From Acanthaster planci (lineage: Eukaryota; Echinodermata; Asteroidea; Valvatida; Acanthasteridae), in NCBI RefSeq assembly GCF_001949145.1, contig NW_019091369.1:1002993-1064992 (forward strand): DNA of 62,000 nt. Reading direction: 5' to 3'. Below, one piece after another: positions 1 to 11,920 of the stretch (position 1 is the stretch's first letter; the number at the start of each line of letters is the position of its first letter). The notes under the pieces are model-generated. The model ran no database searches. It was not told where the DNA came from and saw only the letters and a program-made list of their open reading frames with translations. The position numbers were made by a program, and so were the translations under genes.

Positions 1-1263
1 ATTCGAAAAATCAAAGTCCAAGTCCTTTATTAAACCAAATATTAGCATATAATTCTTAAAAATGGCATAGATAATAAATGGACATACATTGAATGCACAG
101 TGCAAAATTACATCCAATTTATTACCAGTAATTGGCAACATGAACAAAAGAAGTGATTATAGTGACACAATGTTATCCATTATTTTTAACCTAGAGTTTT
201 AGCTTGCCAGAAATCTTTTAATGCTTTACAAGAAATCAGACCTACATGAAAGCTACTAACAGTAAAGCATGTTACCAAACAATAAGTACATTAATAGAGC
301 ATTAATAGTTGGCAATGATTGAGTCCTCAAGTCTTTTGGCTTTAGACCTAAAACATTGGGTCCAAGTCTGTCAAAGAGCAGCACTGGGGCTAATCAAGAG
401 TGTCTATAACCACTCCCTGCCGGGGCAGTTATCAATGTTGATGATGCTGGGCCGGGATATTTATCATTTTTTTTCTGTTTTCAAAATTCCTTAAAAATTC
501 CTATCTTCATTTACTGGACACTTACAAACAAGTAAATGACTGTCTGGTGTCCTATCTAGCCTGACAGACAAAATTTATTGACACCTGAGTATTTCAGCCA
601 GGCCTGCAGCCTTGTAAAAAGAGCCCAGATTGTGCGGTGTTGTATAACTGTCTTTTGTTCACGAACCTGGCTCAGTGCACTGCTGACCTCTTTTCAATAG
701 GGGCTAGATTAGCGTGCAGCGGTGCTGTGTGGCTCATCACTGCGGTGGTAGAGCGCTTTTGTCCCCGGTGGTAATCCGCTCCCTCTAAGTGCCCCAAACT
801 GTGGTGTACTGTTTCAAAACAAGGCTGGATTATCTCCACTTTTGAGAGTGAAAAAATGTCGTAATGCCCAGCAACCTGGTCTTTTGTTCCTATTACGGTC
901 TTTTGTTACAAGGCCGTTTTCCTTTTGTCCAAGTTTGGAGACCTGGATCCGGAATCCCCAATCCCCAATCCCTGGCAGGGAGTGGTTAAAGGACCTAAAT
1001 CTACAGTCTAAAGTAGTCTTTTCTCAGGCTGGCCACAACATGCATGGAAGAAAAACAGTACGTCACCACATATTGTTACAGCATTTTTTCTTTTTGTAAT
1101 AAAGTCTTCACTCCTTTTTTTACATAGGTTATTGCTCTGTACTGTATTCATTTTCAGGTGCTCAATGCATCATCAAGTACAACTAATGCTTGGTTTATTT
1201 TTCAAATACTTAAATAAGTTCCCTACTGATGAAAAATTATTTTGAATCTTTTTCCCCCTGCAG
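1..1263. other. No gene seen; probably last intron of unit A
   Basis: No exon is supported here. The stretch is AT-rich with stops in all frames, and ends in a pyrimidine-rich tract and CAG that reads as the 3' splice site of the exon at 1264. A copy of AATAAA at 1098 lies inside the presumed intron. A tRNA-like A-box pattern near 747-760 lacks a B box. Confidence 0.3.
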
Positions 1264-1314
1264 GGATTCTATGAAAATTTCCCAGCGATTGATGCCACTG
1301 TGAATGTAGACTAA
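1264..1314 (+). CDS. Unit A terminal coding exon (unidentified protein C-terminus)
   Basis: Seen: the sequence before the exon, rich in T and C and ending CCCCCTGCAG, is a good splice acceptor. Directly after it a frame runs GFYENFPAIDATVNVD and stops at TAA (1312-1314). The other two frames also close quickly, but only this one has a natural-looking composition. About 225 bases further on is AATAAA, the right distance for a 3' UTR. Inferred: this is the last coding exon of a + strand gene whose other exons lie left of the window; in this frame the exon begins on a codon boundary. I do not recognise the C-terminal peptide. An untranslated or chance origin cannot be excluded because only 16 codons are present. 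Confidence 0.42.
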   Translation, partial: GFYENFPAIDATVNVD

Positions 1315-1560
1315 GAGACCGTTGGCCTGTACATGCCACCACCATGTCACTAATGACTACAACCTTATGAACTAGAGCCATTTTCAGCATACCAGAGCCT
1401 GTTAAACAGGATAAGAGCAGAGCATTTTGTCTTATATGTTAGGTCTTCTAAAAGAAGCTGTTGGGATCATGATGTCATAATTTATTTTTGATTCCTCTTT
1501 ATGCTGTTGATTGCATTGTTACAGGTTGTTCTTTTGGTTAATAAAATTGATAATCAGTCT
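1315..1560 (+). other. Putative 3' UTR of unit A
   Basis: Follows the TAA stop at 1312-1314 and ends about 15 bases past AATAAA. Contains no open frame of note. The cleavage site itself is not visible, so the right edge is approximate. Confidence 0.35.
1540..1545 (+). terminator. Polyadenylation signal AATAAA, unit A
   Basis: A canonical AATAAA lies 225 bases after the stop codon, with T-rich sequence around it. This is the expected arrangement for the end of an animal messenger RNA. Confidence 0.4.
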
Positions 1561-4272
1561 TGTCGCTTATCTGCCCCGAGCTGAAGGGCACCCCCAGTCG
1601 GCGAAAGAAAGACAGGTGCTTACAAGTGGGTTCTTGCACACGTTCTGCATGTACGCAAAGACTATACAAGCCAAACTAAATCACTTACAGGTACTTAGCG
1701 TGCCCCATGTCAAACGCGCATATACTTGCGCACCTCATGGCGCGCCTATGGGGTGAGTACCAAAAAAATATGCCCTCATATTTCGTTCCGCTCGGAGCGG
1801 ATTGTTATCATTGTTACATTTGTATTATTTCCCCTTATTTGAATGAATGAGCAATGCTGTTTGTACAAATATTCTCATTCCCTATGGATCGAGCATTACC
1901 AACTGGCAGACTGACTCCCCTGTACCAAGCATAGCGCATTAATATTTACACAGGCCGCCTTCGTTTTACTTGAACACTCAAAACACCTTTTTTTCCCACA
2001 GAGGAAATGAAAAATGCAGCAAGACAAACTTCCTCCGAAAATATCACACGTGATACTCTTGCAAATATGGGACGGCTGTCAAAGTGCATGTATAAGTTAT
2101 GACGATGTGGACTTTGATGTCTAGATCGCCTTGGCCAATCCATGTGGTGCTGTGGACGAGGGGAGGCGGGAAAAAACACAGGCCCCATCTGTGACCTCCG
2201 CCACCCCCATCTCCCCTGGTCAGAATTTTAATCTAGCCGAAAGGGGGTTTTTGAAATGTTCAATACGATGACCAAATGCCTCTCGCTCTGAAGAAATGCA
2301 CTTGCATGTGTCAAAGAATATCTAGTAGCACGGGGTGACATTGGAACTGTTGATGTAATAGATGATTTATCAATCAAGACACATTGAAAGCCTAGTACCA
2401 TTTATGTGTCTTGTTTTCTTTGTAAACTTTAGAACTCATCAACTTATTTCACTTCAGAGGCAATATACATGTATATTCGGAAATAAATAAGGAAACAGTT
2501 TTACCAGCAATCAGATCCATTTTGAGCTTGTTCGCTTGGAGGGATTTGTATGTCAGTTTTAAATACTGCATGGATTTTGTTTAAGTAGAATCCTGGTGGC
2601 ATGTGGCCATTTCAGTCAGCAAGGGAAAAAAATAAGATTTCAGAGCTTGAAATAACAGGAATGACAATCAGCGTGACCTTTTTGGATGGCTCATTGATAG
2701 GGGCTAAGCGTCTCCTTGGCAGGCAGCTATTTAACACATATCCAGTCTCCCATCCACATTGACTATGCAGAGAATGCGGGCAGTCTTAGGAAGGGATGAT
2801 TCATTCATGAGACGGTGGGCGTATGAAGTGTGTGAAGTTCTAGTCAACACATTGCACTCCTCGGGGTCAGGTGCGGGATAGCTGCTTGCAGCCTGCTTCC
2901 TGAGATGATTCTAGCATTACCCAAAGGATAAACAGGCAACATTAAAGGGGGTCTGGTGTGCAGTGATTTGGAGGTGTGTTTGGAGGGGTATCTGGTCATT
3001 GATAGCCTGTAAGAACATTTCACTCCTGCCTAATTGGTCCTAGTTACATAAAAGCAGAGTTACAGAGGTTTTTTAGTGGGAAAAAATAGAAGTCAGACAC
3101 TGTTCATTGAAGACTTGGCTGGAATTTAAACCTTGGTCACAAACTCAGCAAGGTTCACCGCAAACCCATTGGTTTTCCATACACATTTGTTAAATTGATT
3201 CAATTTTTTTATGTTTTGAGCAGTATTCAATGCATATTAGTCATTAGGAAGTCTGGAAAATTCTTTACAGTCCACTTTAATGTTTTGCTTACTACAAAAA
3301 TGTGTGTATCTGTGTGTCTGTATGGGGTGATTCAATAGCCCATCACCCCCACCTCAAAAAGTAGGGGGATATATCCCCCCCCCCGGATTTACGCCGCTGG
3401 ACACACTTCGGCTTTACATAGACTGATCTGTGCTCTTGTGTTGTACAAAAGCTGCCTGTCATTGCATCGTGAACACACTTTTAACTGCACCCTTGACAGC
3501 CAACTGTAAGTCTTCAAAGAAACAGATTCATATATTTATTTATTTATTTAGTTGGTGTGAATAACCTTGACCTTCTGTTTTTGTGACGTAAGTGTATGTA
3601 CTTTACGTACATCGTTTTAAGCAACATCGCTTGGTTAAAGCGGAAAATTTATTTACAGTGTTTCCTTGGGTATTCCTTGTTGAGCTATGTGAAGTTTTAG
3701 CTCTCTGTACAGAGTACAGCTGTGTATTTTTGCTAGGAAAAAAAAGTTTCCAGAATTTTCCTCAAATACCCAGAAATTTTCAGAATTCTCATCAGAAATA
3801 CCCAGACTCATAATGAGAAGCATCATTACGAGGCCGGCCGAAATGTGTTCTTGAGCATAAGGGGGTTACTTGCTTTTGCATGATAATATGATAGAAACAT
3901 GTCATTGAAAATAAAATACGAACTTTGGAATGGTGGTTTGCTCGGTTTGGTTCCTTAATTGTTTCTTGCATCTTAACATGTCTGTTTTGTTGTGTTGTTT
4001 GTCTTCATTGTTTTGGTTTGGTTTGTTCGTTGATAATACTTCCTTCACTAGAGTCGGTTTTGTTTGTATATGTCATTTTTTTTCTTTCTCTCCTAAATAT
4101 GAAAGTGTGAACGGAGGAGTTTTGTTGGTTTGTTTTCTTTGCGGTTTTGTAAAATTAATGGGTGGGGGTGCTCGCTTTGCTGTGACCAATCAGTTTTGCT
4201 TGAAGGTTTCTCATGAAGATATCGAGAGGCGTAAATCACATCCATGGTTCCTCTTGAAGCCTGAAAGCCACA
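1561..4272. other. Intergenic stretch, nothing coding seen
   Basis: Frames here are short and look random. A TATT microsatellite lies at about 3533-3551 and a run of C at 3375-3384. The CAGAAATTT-like motifs near 3748-3800 repeat loosely. Confidence 0.4.
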
Positions 4273-4277
4273 CAAGG

Positions 4278-4995
4278 GGTCGTATGAGTAAAAACCAAAT
4301 GCTGTGAAGTTCAAGCAAACAGCAGAAGCATTTACTGAGAAGTAAAAGCATTAAGAATAAGCAATTGCTTGAATTTGTAGGAATAAAACGTTTCTTCTTC
4401 TGTTCAGCATCTGTACAAATTGTAGCAAATGCTTTGCTAGTGGCCGACTTCACAGCCGAACGGTTTTGCACAATAGGGCTTCCATTGTCTGCACGTCCAG
4501 ACACACACAGTGCAGCACGGTGCTGTCTTGAGACCTCAGCATGGCAGATAAGCACGATGGCAGTAATTTTGATCGCAAAAACCTAGATGAAGAAAATTGC
4601 CCTGACATTCACAAATCGGTAAAACTGTCTGCATCTGGTTTCTTGGGATTCCCTCCTTAAGGCATATAGCTTTTCATTTGAATGACATTCATGAACGCTG
4701 CCATTTTGAATATTAGTAAATGCTCGTCGTTTTCAAGCTTTCCCTGACCCTGTCTTGAAAAATGTCAAGTAAATACTCCAAATTCTGTAGAACTGACTCA
4801 TTTTTATTCATACAAAATGAAGCAACTGCTTATTGTCAAGCACAAGCTTAAAGAGTAAAAAGAAATACTTCTACTTTTTAGCAATTGCACTAAAGTAAAA
4901 GCGTTTGCTTCGTTATTATTCATACAACCACGAGTAAATGCTTCAAAAAATCATGATGGTAGTACAAGCAAATGCTACTTTTTATTCATACGACC
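4278..4995. mobile_element. MITE-like element, TIR GGTCGTATGARTAAAAA, target duplication CAAGG
   Basis: The left end reads GGTCGTATGAGTAAAAA and the reverse complement of the right end reads GGTCGTATGAATAAAAA, giving near-perfect terminal inverted repeats. Both ends are flanked by CAAGG (4273-4277 and 4996-5000), a 5 bp target-site duplication. The 718 bp interior has no transposase; its frames are short. It is rich in AAGCA/TGCTT motifs such as AGCAAATGCT and AGCAATTGCT that recur in both orientations. Superfamily not assigned. A chance origin is very unlikely given TIR plus duplication. Confidence 0.8.
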
Positions 4996-5003
4996 CAAGG
5001 GCT

Positions 5004-5236
5004 TTGAAAGGATCTCTTGTTTCGACAGGCTTGAGGTGGTTTGAGGGGATTGTCACTAAGATCTCTGGGTTTCCTTGATAAGCTCCAATTTGCAACATGT
5101 TCATTGAGGCCCTAACTGCGTATTCTTGTGTCAACGTTATGTGATCGACGTATTTGCGATAGCATATCTAGACTGGGTCCAGGTTAAATTAGGCTGGTTT
5201 TGTTCTTTATCTCCCAGGCCAACATTTCGAACGTTT
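5004..5236 (+). repeat. Dispersed repeat R1, copy 1
   Basis: Aligns over about 230 bases with the reverse complement of 12836-13072, with point differences and indels. Shared stretches include CGACAGGCTTGAGGTGG, TGCGTATTCTTGTGTCAACG and ACATTTCGAACGT. Indels break any common reading frame, so it is read as a noncoding interspersed repeat. It begins directly beside the right edge of the element at 4278-4995, which may have inserted at its end. Confidence 0.75.
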
Positions 5237-6798
5237 AAATTTTTACCCGTCTGGAAATTGAGTATGGGAAGGAAAATATTTTTTTCTGGATACAACGCAA
5301 TTCCTTTGAATCGTCATGGTTTTCATTTGACACAACACCACGGGTCGTTGCCAGGTGCGTCATTACGCGTACACACAAAATGCACGCTCCACGTGTATTA
5401 AAGACTTGTTCAAATTTGGCGCAAACATGAACGCGAAAAAGTGGCATATGCACATGTGTGCTACGAATTCGCAGAAGTTGAAGACATCAACTCAAGCGAA
5501 TTTCGCTGCAAATATACCATGACGTCAAAATCGCCTGATGAAGGAACCAGCCTTTGGTATAGTAAATCACCCACAGGTTTTCCAACGCGTAAACTTCTCC
5601 ACAAATTATGCCTGGGCCGATAAGTGACTGTCTATCTAATCTCTCTGTCAGGGTGCTATGCCGAATATCTTACCTCAGGATGACGTCTTATCTGAGATAC
5701 ACATCAGGGAAAGGCGTTTCCCGCGATGCTTTAATATTGGAAAAACTTTTTTGCAATATCTCAGTATTCCAAGTTTCCCGTGAATATTGTTGAAACGTGA
5801 AACGCATGGTGACCCTCAGTTATAAAAGGACTACTTTAACTAAATTTGTCCAATGAGAGCTCAAAGGAATTGCTGGTTCCTATTAGCCAGTGGTCTAACT
5901 GGGGGGGTGCCTCCCCCGGCCCCCCCCCATTGTTTGGACACAACCCTTTGTACGAGCCGTACGTTTTACGGCTTTCGGTGCCCCTTACTTTACGGAACTG
6001 CAAGGAAACTCCGCGTGAGCTGTGACTTGCAGTTCTGTAACCAAGTGTTTCTAGAAAGTTACACCAGTGTACCATTGCCCTGAGCATCTGAAAGTTAGTG
6101 GTGGAGCGTTCATGCACATTGGAATACTCGACTTACACCTAAATGCAACCCTATGATAAGAAACGGTCGCGGTCACTTTCCGGATAGACAGTGTACGCTG
6201 GCCACAGTGGACTCGGACATGTCCAGAGAGGGTGGTATAGTAGTAATGATAGCAAAGTTTTTTTTACTTTGTTGCGACATGAATGTCTCAATCTTTGGAA
6301 CCAAAATGGTGGATTATACATCAGGGCACATGGACAGTTAGTAACACAATAGCTGCACGCTGCACTACACACATTTTTGGTTCCCAAGAGTAAAGTTGGC
6401 GCTATAGCTCTGATGAATGATGGTACACAACGAGCTACAGGGTGCCGTCCACTAATTCAAGCGAGAATTTCTGGCCAGCTCATTAGCATCAAAAGTGCCC
6501 CCACAGTATCTTTTGGAAAAGGGAGATTGTGTACATCTTTGCCAGAATCTGCTCCCTGGGTCTTTGGGCTTTCATCTGAGAGCAGAATGGCTAAAAATTA
6601 CTGTTGAAAAATAGTCCTAATTGCCCGAGAAAGTTGAGGGTTGTCACTTGAAAAATGGCTGCAAGCAGACTTTGGACAAATCACTTTTTGGGAGGTAGGT
6701 AATTTTGTTTTGAGGGAATAACTCCAAATGTAATCGGTTAACCCACAGAAAATTGAAAAGATAGTAAAATACTATAGAGCATACAATAATTTAGAGTG
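5237..6798. other. No gene seen
   Basis: Short random-looking frames only. A G-rich/C-rich self-complementary patch lies at about 5899-5929. A minus-strand GTAAGA donor-like site occurs near 5672 (CCTGAG before it), but no exon can be built with it. Confidence 0.4.
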
Positions 6799-6900
6799 TG
6801 TTTCAGATGTCTCAGGGATGTTGGTACGCATATCATTGGGCCCCGAACAATGCTGATTTTACACTGTTTTCAATGGGGCCTGAATTAGTGGACTACACCC
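6799..6900 (+). repeat. Dispersed repeat R2, copy 1
   Basis: Matches the reverse complement of 44914-44994, sharing TCAGGGATGTTGGT, TGCTGATTTTAC and CTGTTTTCAAT in the same order. About 20 bases in the middle are absent from the other copy. A fragment of the same family (GAATTAGTGGACTGCACCCT) is at about 45619-45638. Confidence 0.65.
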
Positions 6901-9072
6901 TACATTGAAGCGGGCACCGTGTATTGACAGTGCGCCACCTTTCGCCTCGTTCAGATTGCGACTTCGGAATCGATCATCAGCATCTCAGGATTTGTTTCGA
7001 AAGGGCGTTGTCTTTTGAAGGATTTGTCATCTGAATTTACAGTCAAAAGCGGGGGGGGGGGTGCAGAACGGGCCTTTGCAGTCATAGAATACGCCATTCA
7101 AAAGTTCAAAACATGTTTACACTGTCGGTTTTTTGTTTCTTTATTTTTAAATGAAATATAGGAAGCAGCATAATGGCCGGGCAAAAACTAGGATGCTTTG
7201 ATACAGGCGGAGTCGTGTTTTTTTCTCTCCTGCATTGGGTTTAAATGTTACCCTACTCTCAACCATCATTTTTGAAAAAAATTCTCTTCCTCTCTATCTA
7301 CGTCAAACATAAAATATAAGGCCACATCGTCCCAGTGAAGTGTGGGCGCTGGACGGACAATAAACACGCCTGAGATTTCTTTGGGTTGCACTTCGACCAG
7401 GATAAAATTTCAAGGCAGCGTGGTCGTCTCTGACAGGCACTGGCGTCATCTGCAATGGGAGAGTGGTTCACGTTGCACTTGTGTAGCTGCTATTCCGGAC
7501 CACTGAAGTAGGACTTGAAGAAAGCACCAACGGGTGTTGACCACGAGATAGAATTACAGTGACCGCTTCTCCGATACGGACAGGTCTGCGCCATCACTCC
7601 TCTCACGGAGGAAGGACACAAACCTTCCTCCATGCTCCTCTCTTCGCCATGGTGTTGCAACTGCAGCGGGGTAGGTAGAGGCATAGGTTAACGCCCGGAA
7701 CAGACAAAGGAACGATCGATTTAGCGGGGACGGTTTCAGCAGAAATCTGTAATTGGGACGAAGGTAATTGGGCAATCGTGGAAGATATCATTAAATGCTA
7801 CTAGATTTTGATTTTTTTTTCAATTAATCACCAAACAAAAGATAATAACACGCAAGGTAACACGAACTGTCAATTATGAGTTATTCACGGTTATCTCAAG
7901 TTTTGTAAATTCAATACTGTCGTGAACAACTCAACCTAATTTTAGGAGTTGTGTATTAAATTAAGGTAAAAACCAACAGGTAGCCACTAGAAGATGTTTT
8001 ACTTATTTTAGAAATTTTACATTAAAATTATTTTAATTTCTTTTACAAACGTACGAATTCATTCGAGAGCTCCCATTCAAGAGATTGTTCGACACCGACA
8101 CCGTTCAGTCAGACCCCTGCTCTGGGGTCAGGTCAACATTTCTGGAATGTACACATGTACATGTATGTGCCAGCTACCAATCCTTGCATTTCCCTCTCGG
8201 GTTTCTTTTTCATGTTTGCGATGACTCCTTCACCGATTTTGTGGATTGGGCGGTGTTGTGATCAAGCGGTGATTCTGCAATAAACAGCGCCATCATCATG
8301 AGCATGGGGCTGGGGGGGGGCTAGGGTTGTTGCTTTCTGTGACATATCCCTAATATCATTTTTGTTTTTAAATTTCATCCCACATATTTGTCCCTCAAAC
8401 GGCTGGTAATCTATGTGGCGTAATGGTAGAGGGACTGGAAACACGCGGCGTAAACCCCGTACCTCACTGGGCGCCACCCCCTCCATAAATTTAAGTATAG
8501 GCTACACAGCCTACGTACAATGTACATGTACATTGCACATGTCGCTGCTTATTTTGATTCCAGTGCCCCATTGTAAAAATGGGTGCCTCCCCAAAAATGC
8601 CACCCTCGACGACAGTGTCCTGTGGGATCGCTCACTTGGATTGGCATTTGCTACTTCGCTCGCCGCCCTAGCCCTGCGCCTGAACAGGATGCTGGGGCCG
8701 TGGGGGGGGGGGAGGAGGTGGCTGATGGCCTTGCACAGATTTCAGTGAACGAAATACCTCACGCTGGGTCACAGCTAACAACGCGCAGAGCACTGTGGGC
8801 AAATTTCTGCCAGGCGCGACAGCTCGCTCAGTGTGGGGGTTATTAATTCGATATTTTGTTCTTTTTCTTCCTCATTGCCAAAAATATTCTCACGACACTT
8901 TATTAGTTCAAAAAGTACAAAAAATAGCCAATCATAGTGCAAAGCCATCAGCCCTTCCCATAACCAAGCAACCCTGTTTGTGCACTGGGCGACGCAGAGC
9001 GAAATTTGCTACCAGGTTTGTGGCTGCGCAATACATGCGCATGCTCTTCGGATTACTCCGGTTAACTTCGTC
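6901..9072. other. No gene; GC-richer patch and G runs
   Basis: The patch at about 7320-7690 is richer in G and C than its surroundings and could be a promoter or untranslated first exon: it ends in CAGCGGG before GTAGGT near 7667. No coding frame supports this. Long G runs are at 7051-7061, 8312-8320 and 8702-8712. An 18 bp perfect palindrome, CAATGTACATGTACATTG, is at 8518-8535. Confidence 0.3.
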
Positions 9073-9316
9073 ATTGGCTGTTTTCCAATACTCAACTTCG
9101 GCTCCATCTCAGGCTTCAACTTTTTTTCTTTTTTTACTTACGTTTAAGCTGTAAACGCAGTAACCAGTCGAATAGCGCCACAGAACATCAAACAAGATGC
9201 AAGAAAGCCAAAAATTACAGTAATCCAATGTAATTTAAACGCTTCAGGCCCACAATCGGGGATTGGTTTTGGGAACGAAGGCTGAGACGGAGAAGTTGAA
9301 TATTGGAAAACGGCAA
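9073..9316. repeat. Inverted repeat (fold-back) of about 48 bp arms
   Basis: The left arm (9073-9120) carries GTTTTCCAATACTCAACTTC and the reverse complement of the right arm (9265-9316) carries GTTTTCCAATATTCAACTTC; further matches follow with small indels. About 145 bases separate the arms. Probably a nonautonomous element remnant; no target duplication found. Confidence 0.6.
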
Positions 9317-10246
9317 TTATACGCGCACCACTGATTACCAGCTCTTATTGGACGAACGCTGGAGTTGCGCGTTAACTTCCGGTTTCATGGTTGAATGTAC
9401 GTCACACTTACGAACCTGTATCGGGTGACCTTAAACATGGTTGGCCATATTGAAATAGACAGTGAGGATGACCCTTCATTTTTGGAACTTGAAAGCGTCA
9501 ATGAAAGAATAAAACGAAACTAAAGAATTCCATATTCGTGATACAACATACATGTCCTTTAACATTTTACGCCAGATTTGGGGGAAAATTAAAATGGAGG
9601 CTTGAAACCCATACGAATTCCAAAAATAGTCGCAAAGGAGGAAATATCTCACATTTGAAAATCCAGGAATGTTCATCCAAACAATTTTAAAAGACTTATA
9701 GTCAACAAAGATTGCAAGGAGTTCTCTTTTAATCAACACATAATACCAGAATGGAAGTGGAATCTCCCATACCAGCTGACATGGAAGAGACAACTAATCT
9801 AAAGGACTTCAAAATGTAGATCTGATGTCATCCACTGTCTCATGCATGACGTAGTACATGTTTAGAAAGCCCTCCGGTCGTTTTCATGCAGTTTAAATTT
9901 CAGAGGGTTCTGAGGTCTGATACAATGCCATTCAACAATTACAGTTTACGAAATCATACTTCCTGAAATTACATTTCCGAGAAAGATTCTGCTAGGATCG
10001 AAACGTCAGGCCCTCCTTATTTTGTAATTTATAAAACAGGTTTGATGAACAATACCAAAAATGGTTTCCACTGGAATATTAAAAGCCCGTTGCACAGTAT
10101 GTAAGTTGGCGCAGTTTAATTTGCATACGTCACCCAAACCTGATTTTTACCACTGATCGCCATTATATATATAAGTTATATTCATTTCTTACTGAATGGC
10201 TGCCTCGTCCTGGTGTGCGAAAAAATGAATGCGTATGAGTGTCTTG
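9317..10246. other. No gene seen
   Basis: Only random-looking frames, the longest on the minus strand at 9476-9793. Its translation has no recognisable domain and no splice context. Confidence 0.4.
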
Positions 10247-10490
10247 TAAAAAATCGTTTAATGAGGTGACAGACTGAAATTTGATGAAGCATTCAATCTG
10301 TGTCAACAAAATGAAACTTTCTTTGTGTGAAGAGCAGTGACTGCCGCGCGCGGAATCGCACGCGCTCGCTGTGCAACGTTACATTCAACGGCTACATTCA
10401 ACGGTCACTGTTGGATATACAGAATAATTCAATGACACATGATCGAAGATCCACCAATAACATGGTGGGCATTTATTTAGATGTTTCACT
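10247..10490 (+). repeat. Dispersed repeat R3, copy a
   Basis: The head reads TTTAATGAGGTGACAGA and the tail (10421-10486) reads AATAATTCAATGACACATGATC, in its shortened form, then ATCCACCAAT and TTTATTTAG. Head and tail both recur at 19.3-19.8 kb and at 52.0-52.2 kb, and the tail again at 61.8 kb, always in this orientation. The middle includes a CG-rich patch and a duplicated ACATTCAACGG. Confidence 0.55.
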
Positions 10491-11721
10491 CTGACTGACA
10501 CAAGGTAAACCTGTAAACATTCTGTGCATATTTTGAGGATGAAAACATGGAAGTATAATCGCTTTGGAAGCCTAAAGCATTTTGTAGTGTCAATAAGTAG
10601 GGTATTAAAGTTTCATCTTCAAACCTCCTCTTTGGTATAATTATCATCATTCAATGAAAGCCAGTCGTTGCAAAAATGTTGAAAAGGCATACATGTAGAT
10701 CTGGTACGTCAGAAACATTTCTAATTTTGTTTGAAACTACTTAGAAAATGTTCTTTATTATCTGTGTAATGTCCGACATTGTGCACAACCAAGGAAGTGA
10801 CTGGCCTCATATGATTCGGCGTAAACACGTTTTCGTCTTGGTTGATTTCCCTTAGTAATATTGGAAAACGAGGCAAAATTTAAGAAATGCGGGAAAACAA
10901 ACAAAAACTTGTTACTTGTTTTGAAATTTGACGCGAACCAGATGTCGGGTCGACCATGGATCGGCAGAATCATGGTTCCCCTAGTGGGTAAAATGGTATA
11001 GGCCGGCTGCTGAGCTTGCCTGCCGTGTGTGATACGTTACACGTGCATCATGTCAACGTAACGCAACCATAGCGCACTAGATATGCGTGCTGTGTACCAT
11101 TTTTTTGTACGAGTTAGGGTGTACACACTTGCCTAAATTCTCGACATTTTAACCTACTTCGTCGACCGGAGCTTCTCCAGAACTGACCAGTACCAGCATA
11201 CCACGTAAGTGTAATCTGTAATTCTTCAGGTTTGCAAAAAGGCCGCCCAAAATGTGTTGGCACATGTGTAAACAAAAGGATTTTGATGCCAGCGAAAACC
11301 GCACCTCACCTGACAGCCGTGCGCGCGAGGGTAAATGCGACCATGACCGTGATTACGGCACGCAACCCAACCGAAGTGCAGCTGGCCTGTACAATAGGGC
11401 ATGCCGACCGACCTACATTTTCAGGAAAGAGTCAAACATTAATATAACTGCCACAAACGACCACAGAAATAACAGTTCTACCTGTACTTCGTTAGTGGTT
11501 TCTTGTTCATGAAAAGAGGTACCGTATAGGCTGTAGACTACGCTCGTAAATTTGTGTACGGTACGTAGGCATGTGCAGGTGCACAGCAAAAATTTATTTG
11601 CTCACGTTTTAAATTTTCATGCAATTAGAGTTGGCCTTGGTCTTGTAGACTGACGTGTAATTTATATTTATATTTCAGCAACACTGATTAGGATTAGCTG
11701 AAGCAAAAAAAAAAAAGGAAA
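10491..11721. other. No coding region; one isolated splice donor
   Basis: A strong donor (CCACGTAAGTG) lies at about 11200-11210. It follows a CG-bearing stretch without a usable start codon, so it could end an untranslated first exon, but nothing downstream pairs with it securely. Confidence 0.25.
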
Positions 11722-11920
11722 AAGCTTTTTCCGCAAATACTGCATGGGTAATTTTGCACAATGGTAGAAAGGCATTGTGGGAAGGAAAAAGAGCAATGTT
11801 TGCTCCTGTTTCCTTTTCATTGTGGGAAGGAAAAAGGAGCAATGTTTGCTCCTGTTTCCTTCCCACAATGCCTTTCTACCGTTGTGTAAAATCACCTATG
11901 CAGTATTTGCGAAAAAGCTT
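11722..11920. repeat. Fold-back element with about 68 bp arms and internal 45 bp duplication
   Basis: The left arm begins AAGCTTTTTCCGCAAATACT and the right arm, reverse complemented, begins AAGCTTTTTCGCAAATACT; the match continues through GGTAGAAAGGCATTGTGGG. Between and within the arms a 44-45 bp unit starting CATTGTGGGAAGGAAAAA is repeated directly at 11773 and 11818, each copy holding the small palindrome GAGCAATGTTTGCTC. The structure could extrude as a long hairpin. Confidence 0.8.

Noticed and set aside
740-790. tRNA-like A box GGTGGTAGAGCGC
   Set aside because: No B box and no cloverleaf.
8413-8490. Possible tRNA-SINE head GTGGCGTAATGGTAGAGG
   Set aside because: B box missing; the surrounding frame has no support either.
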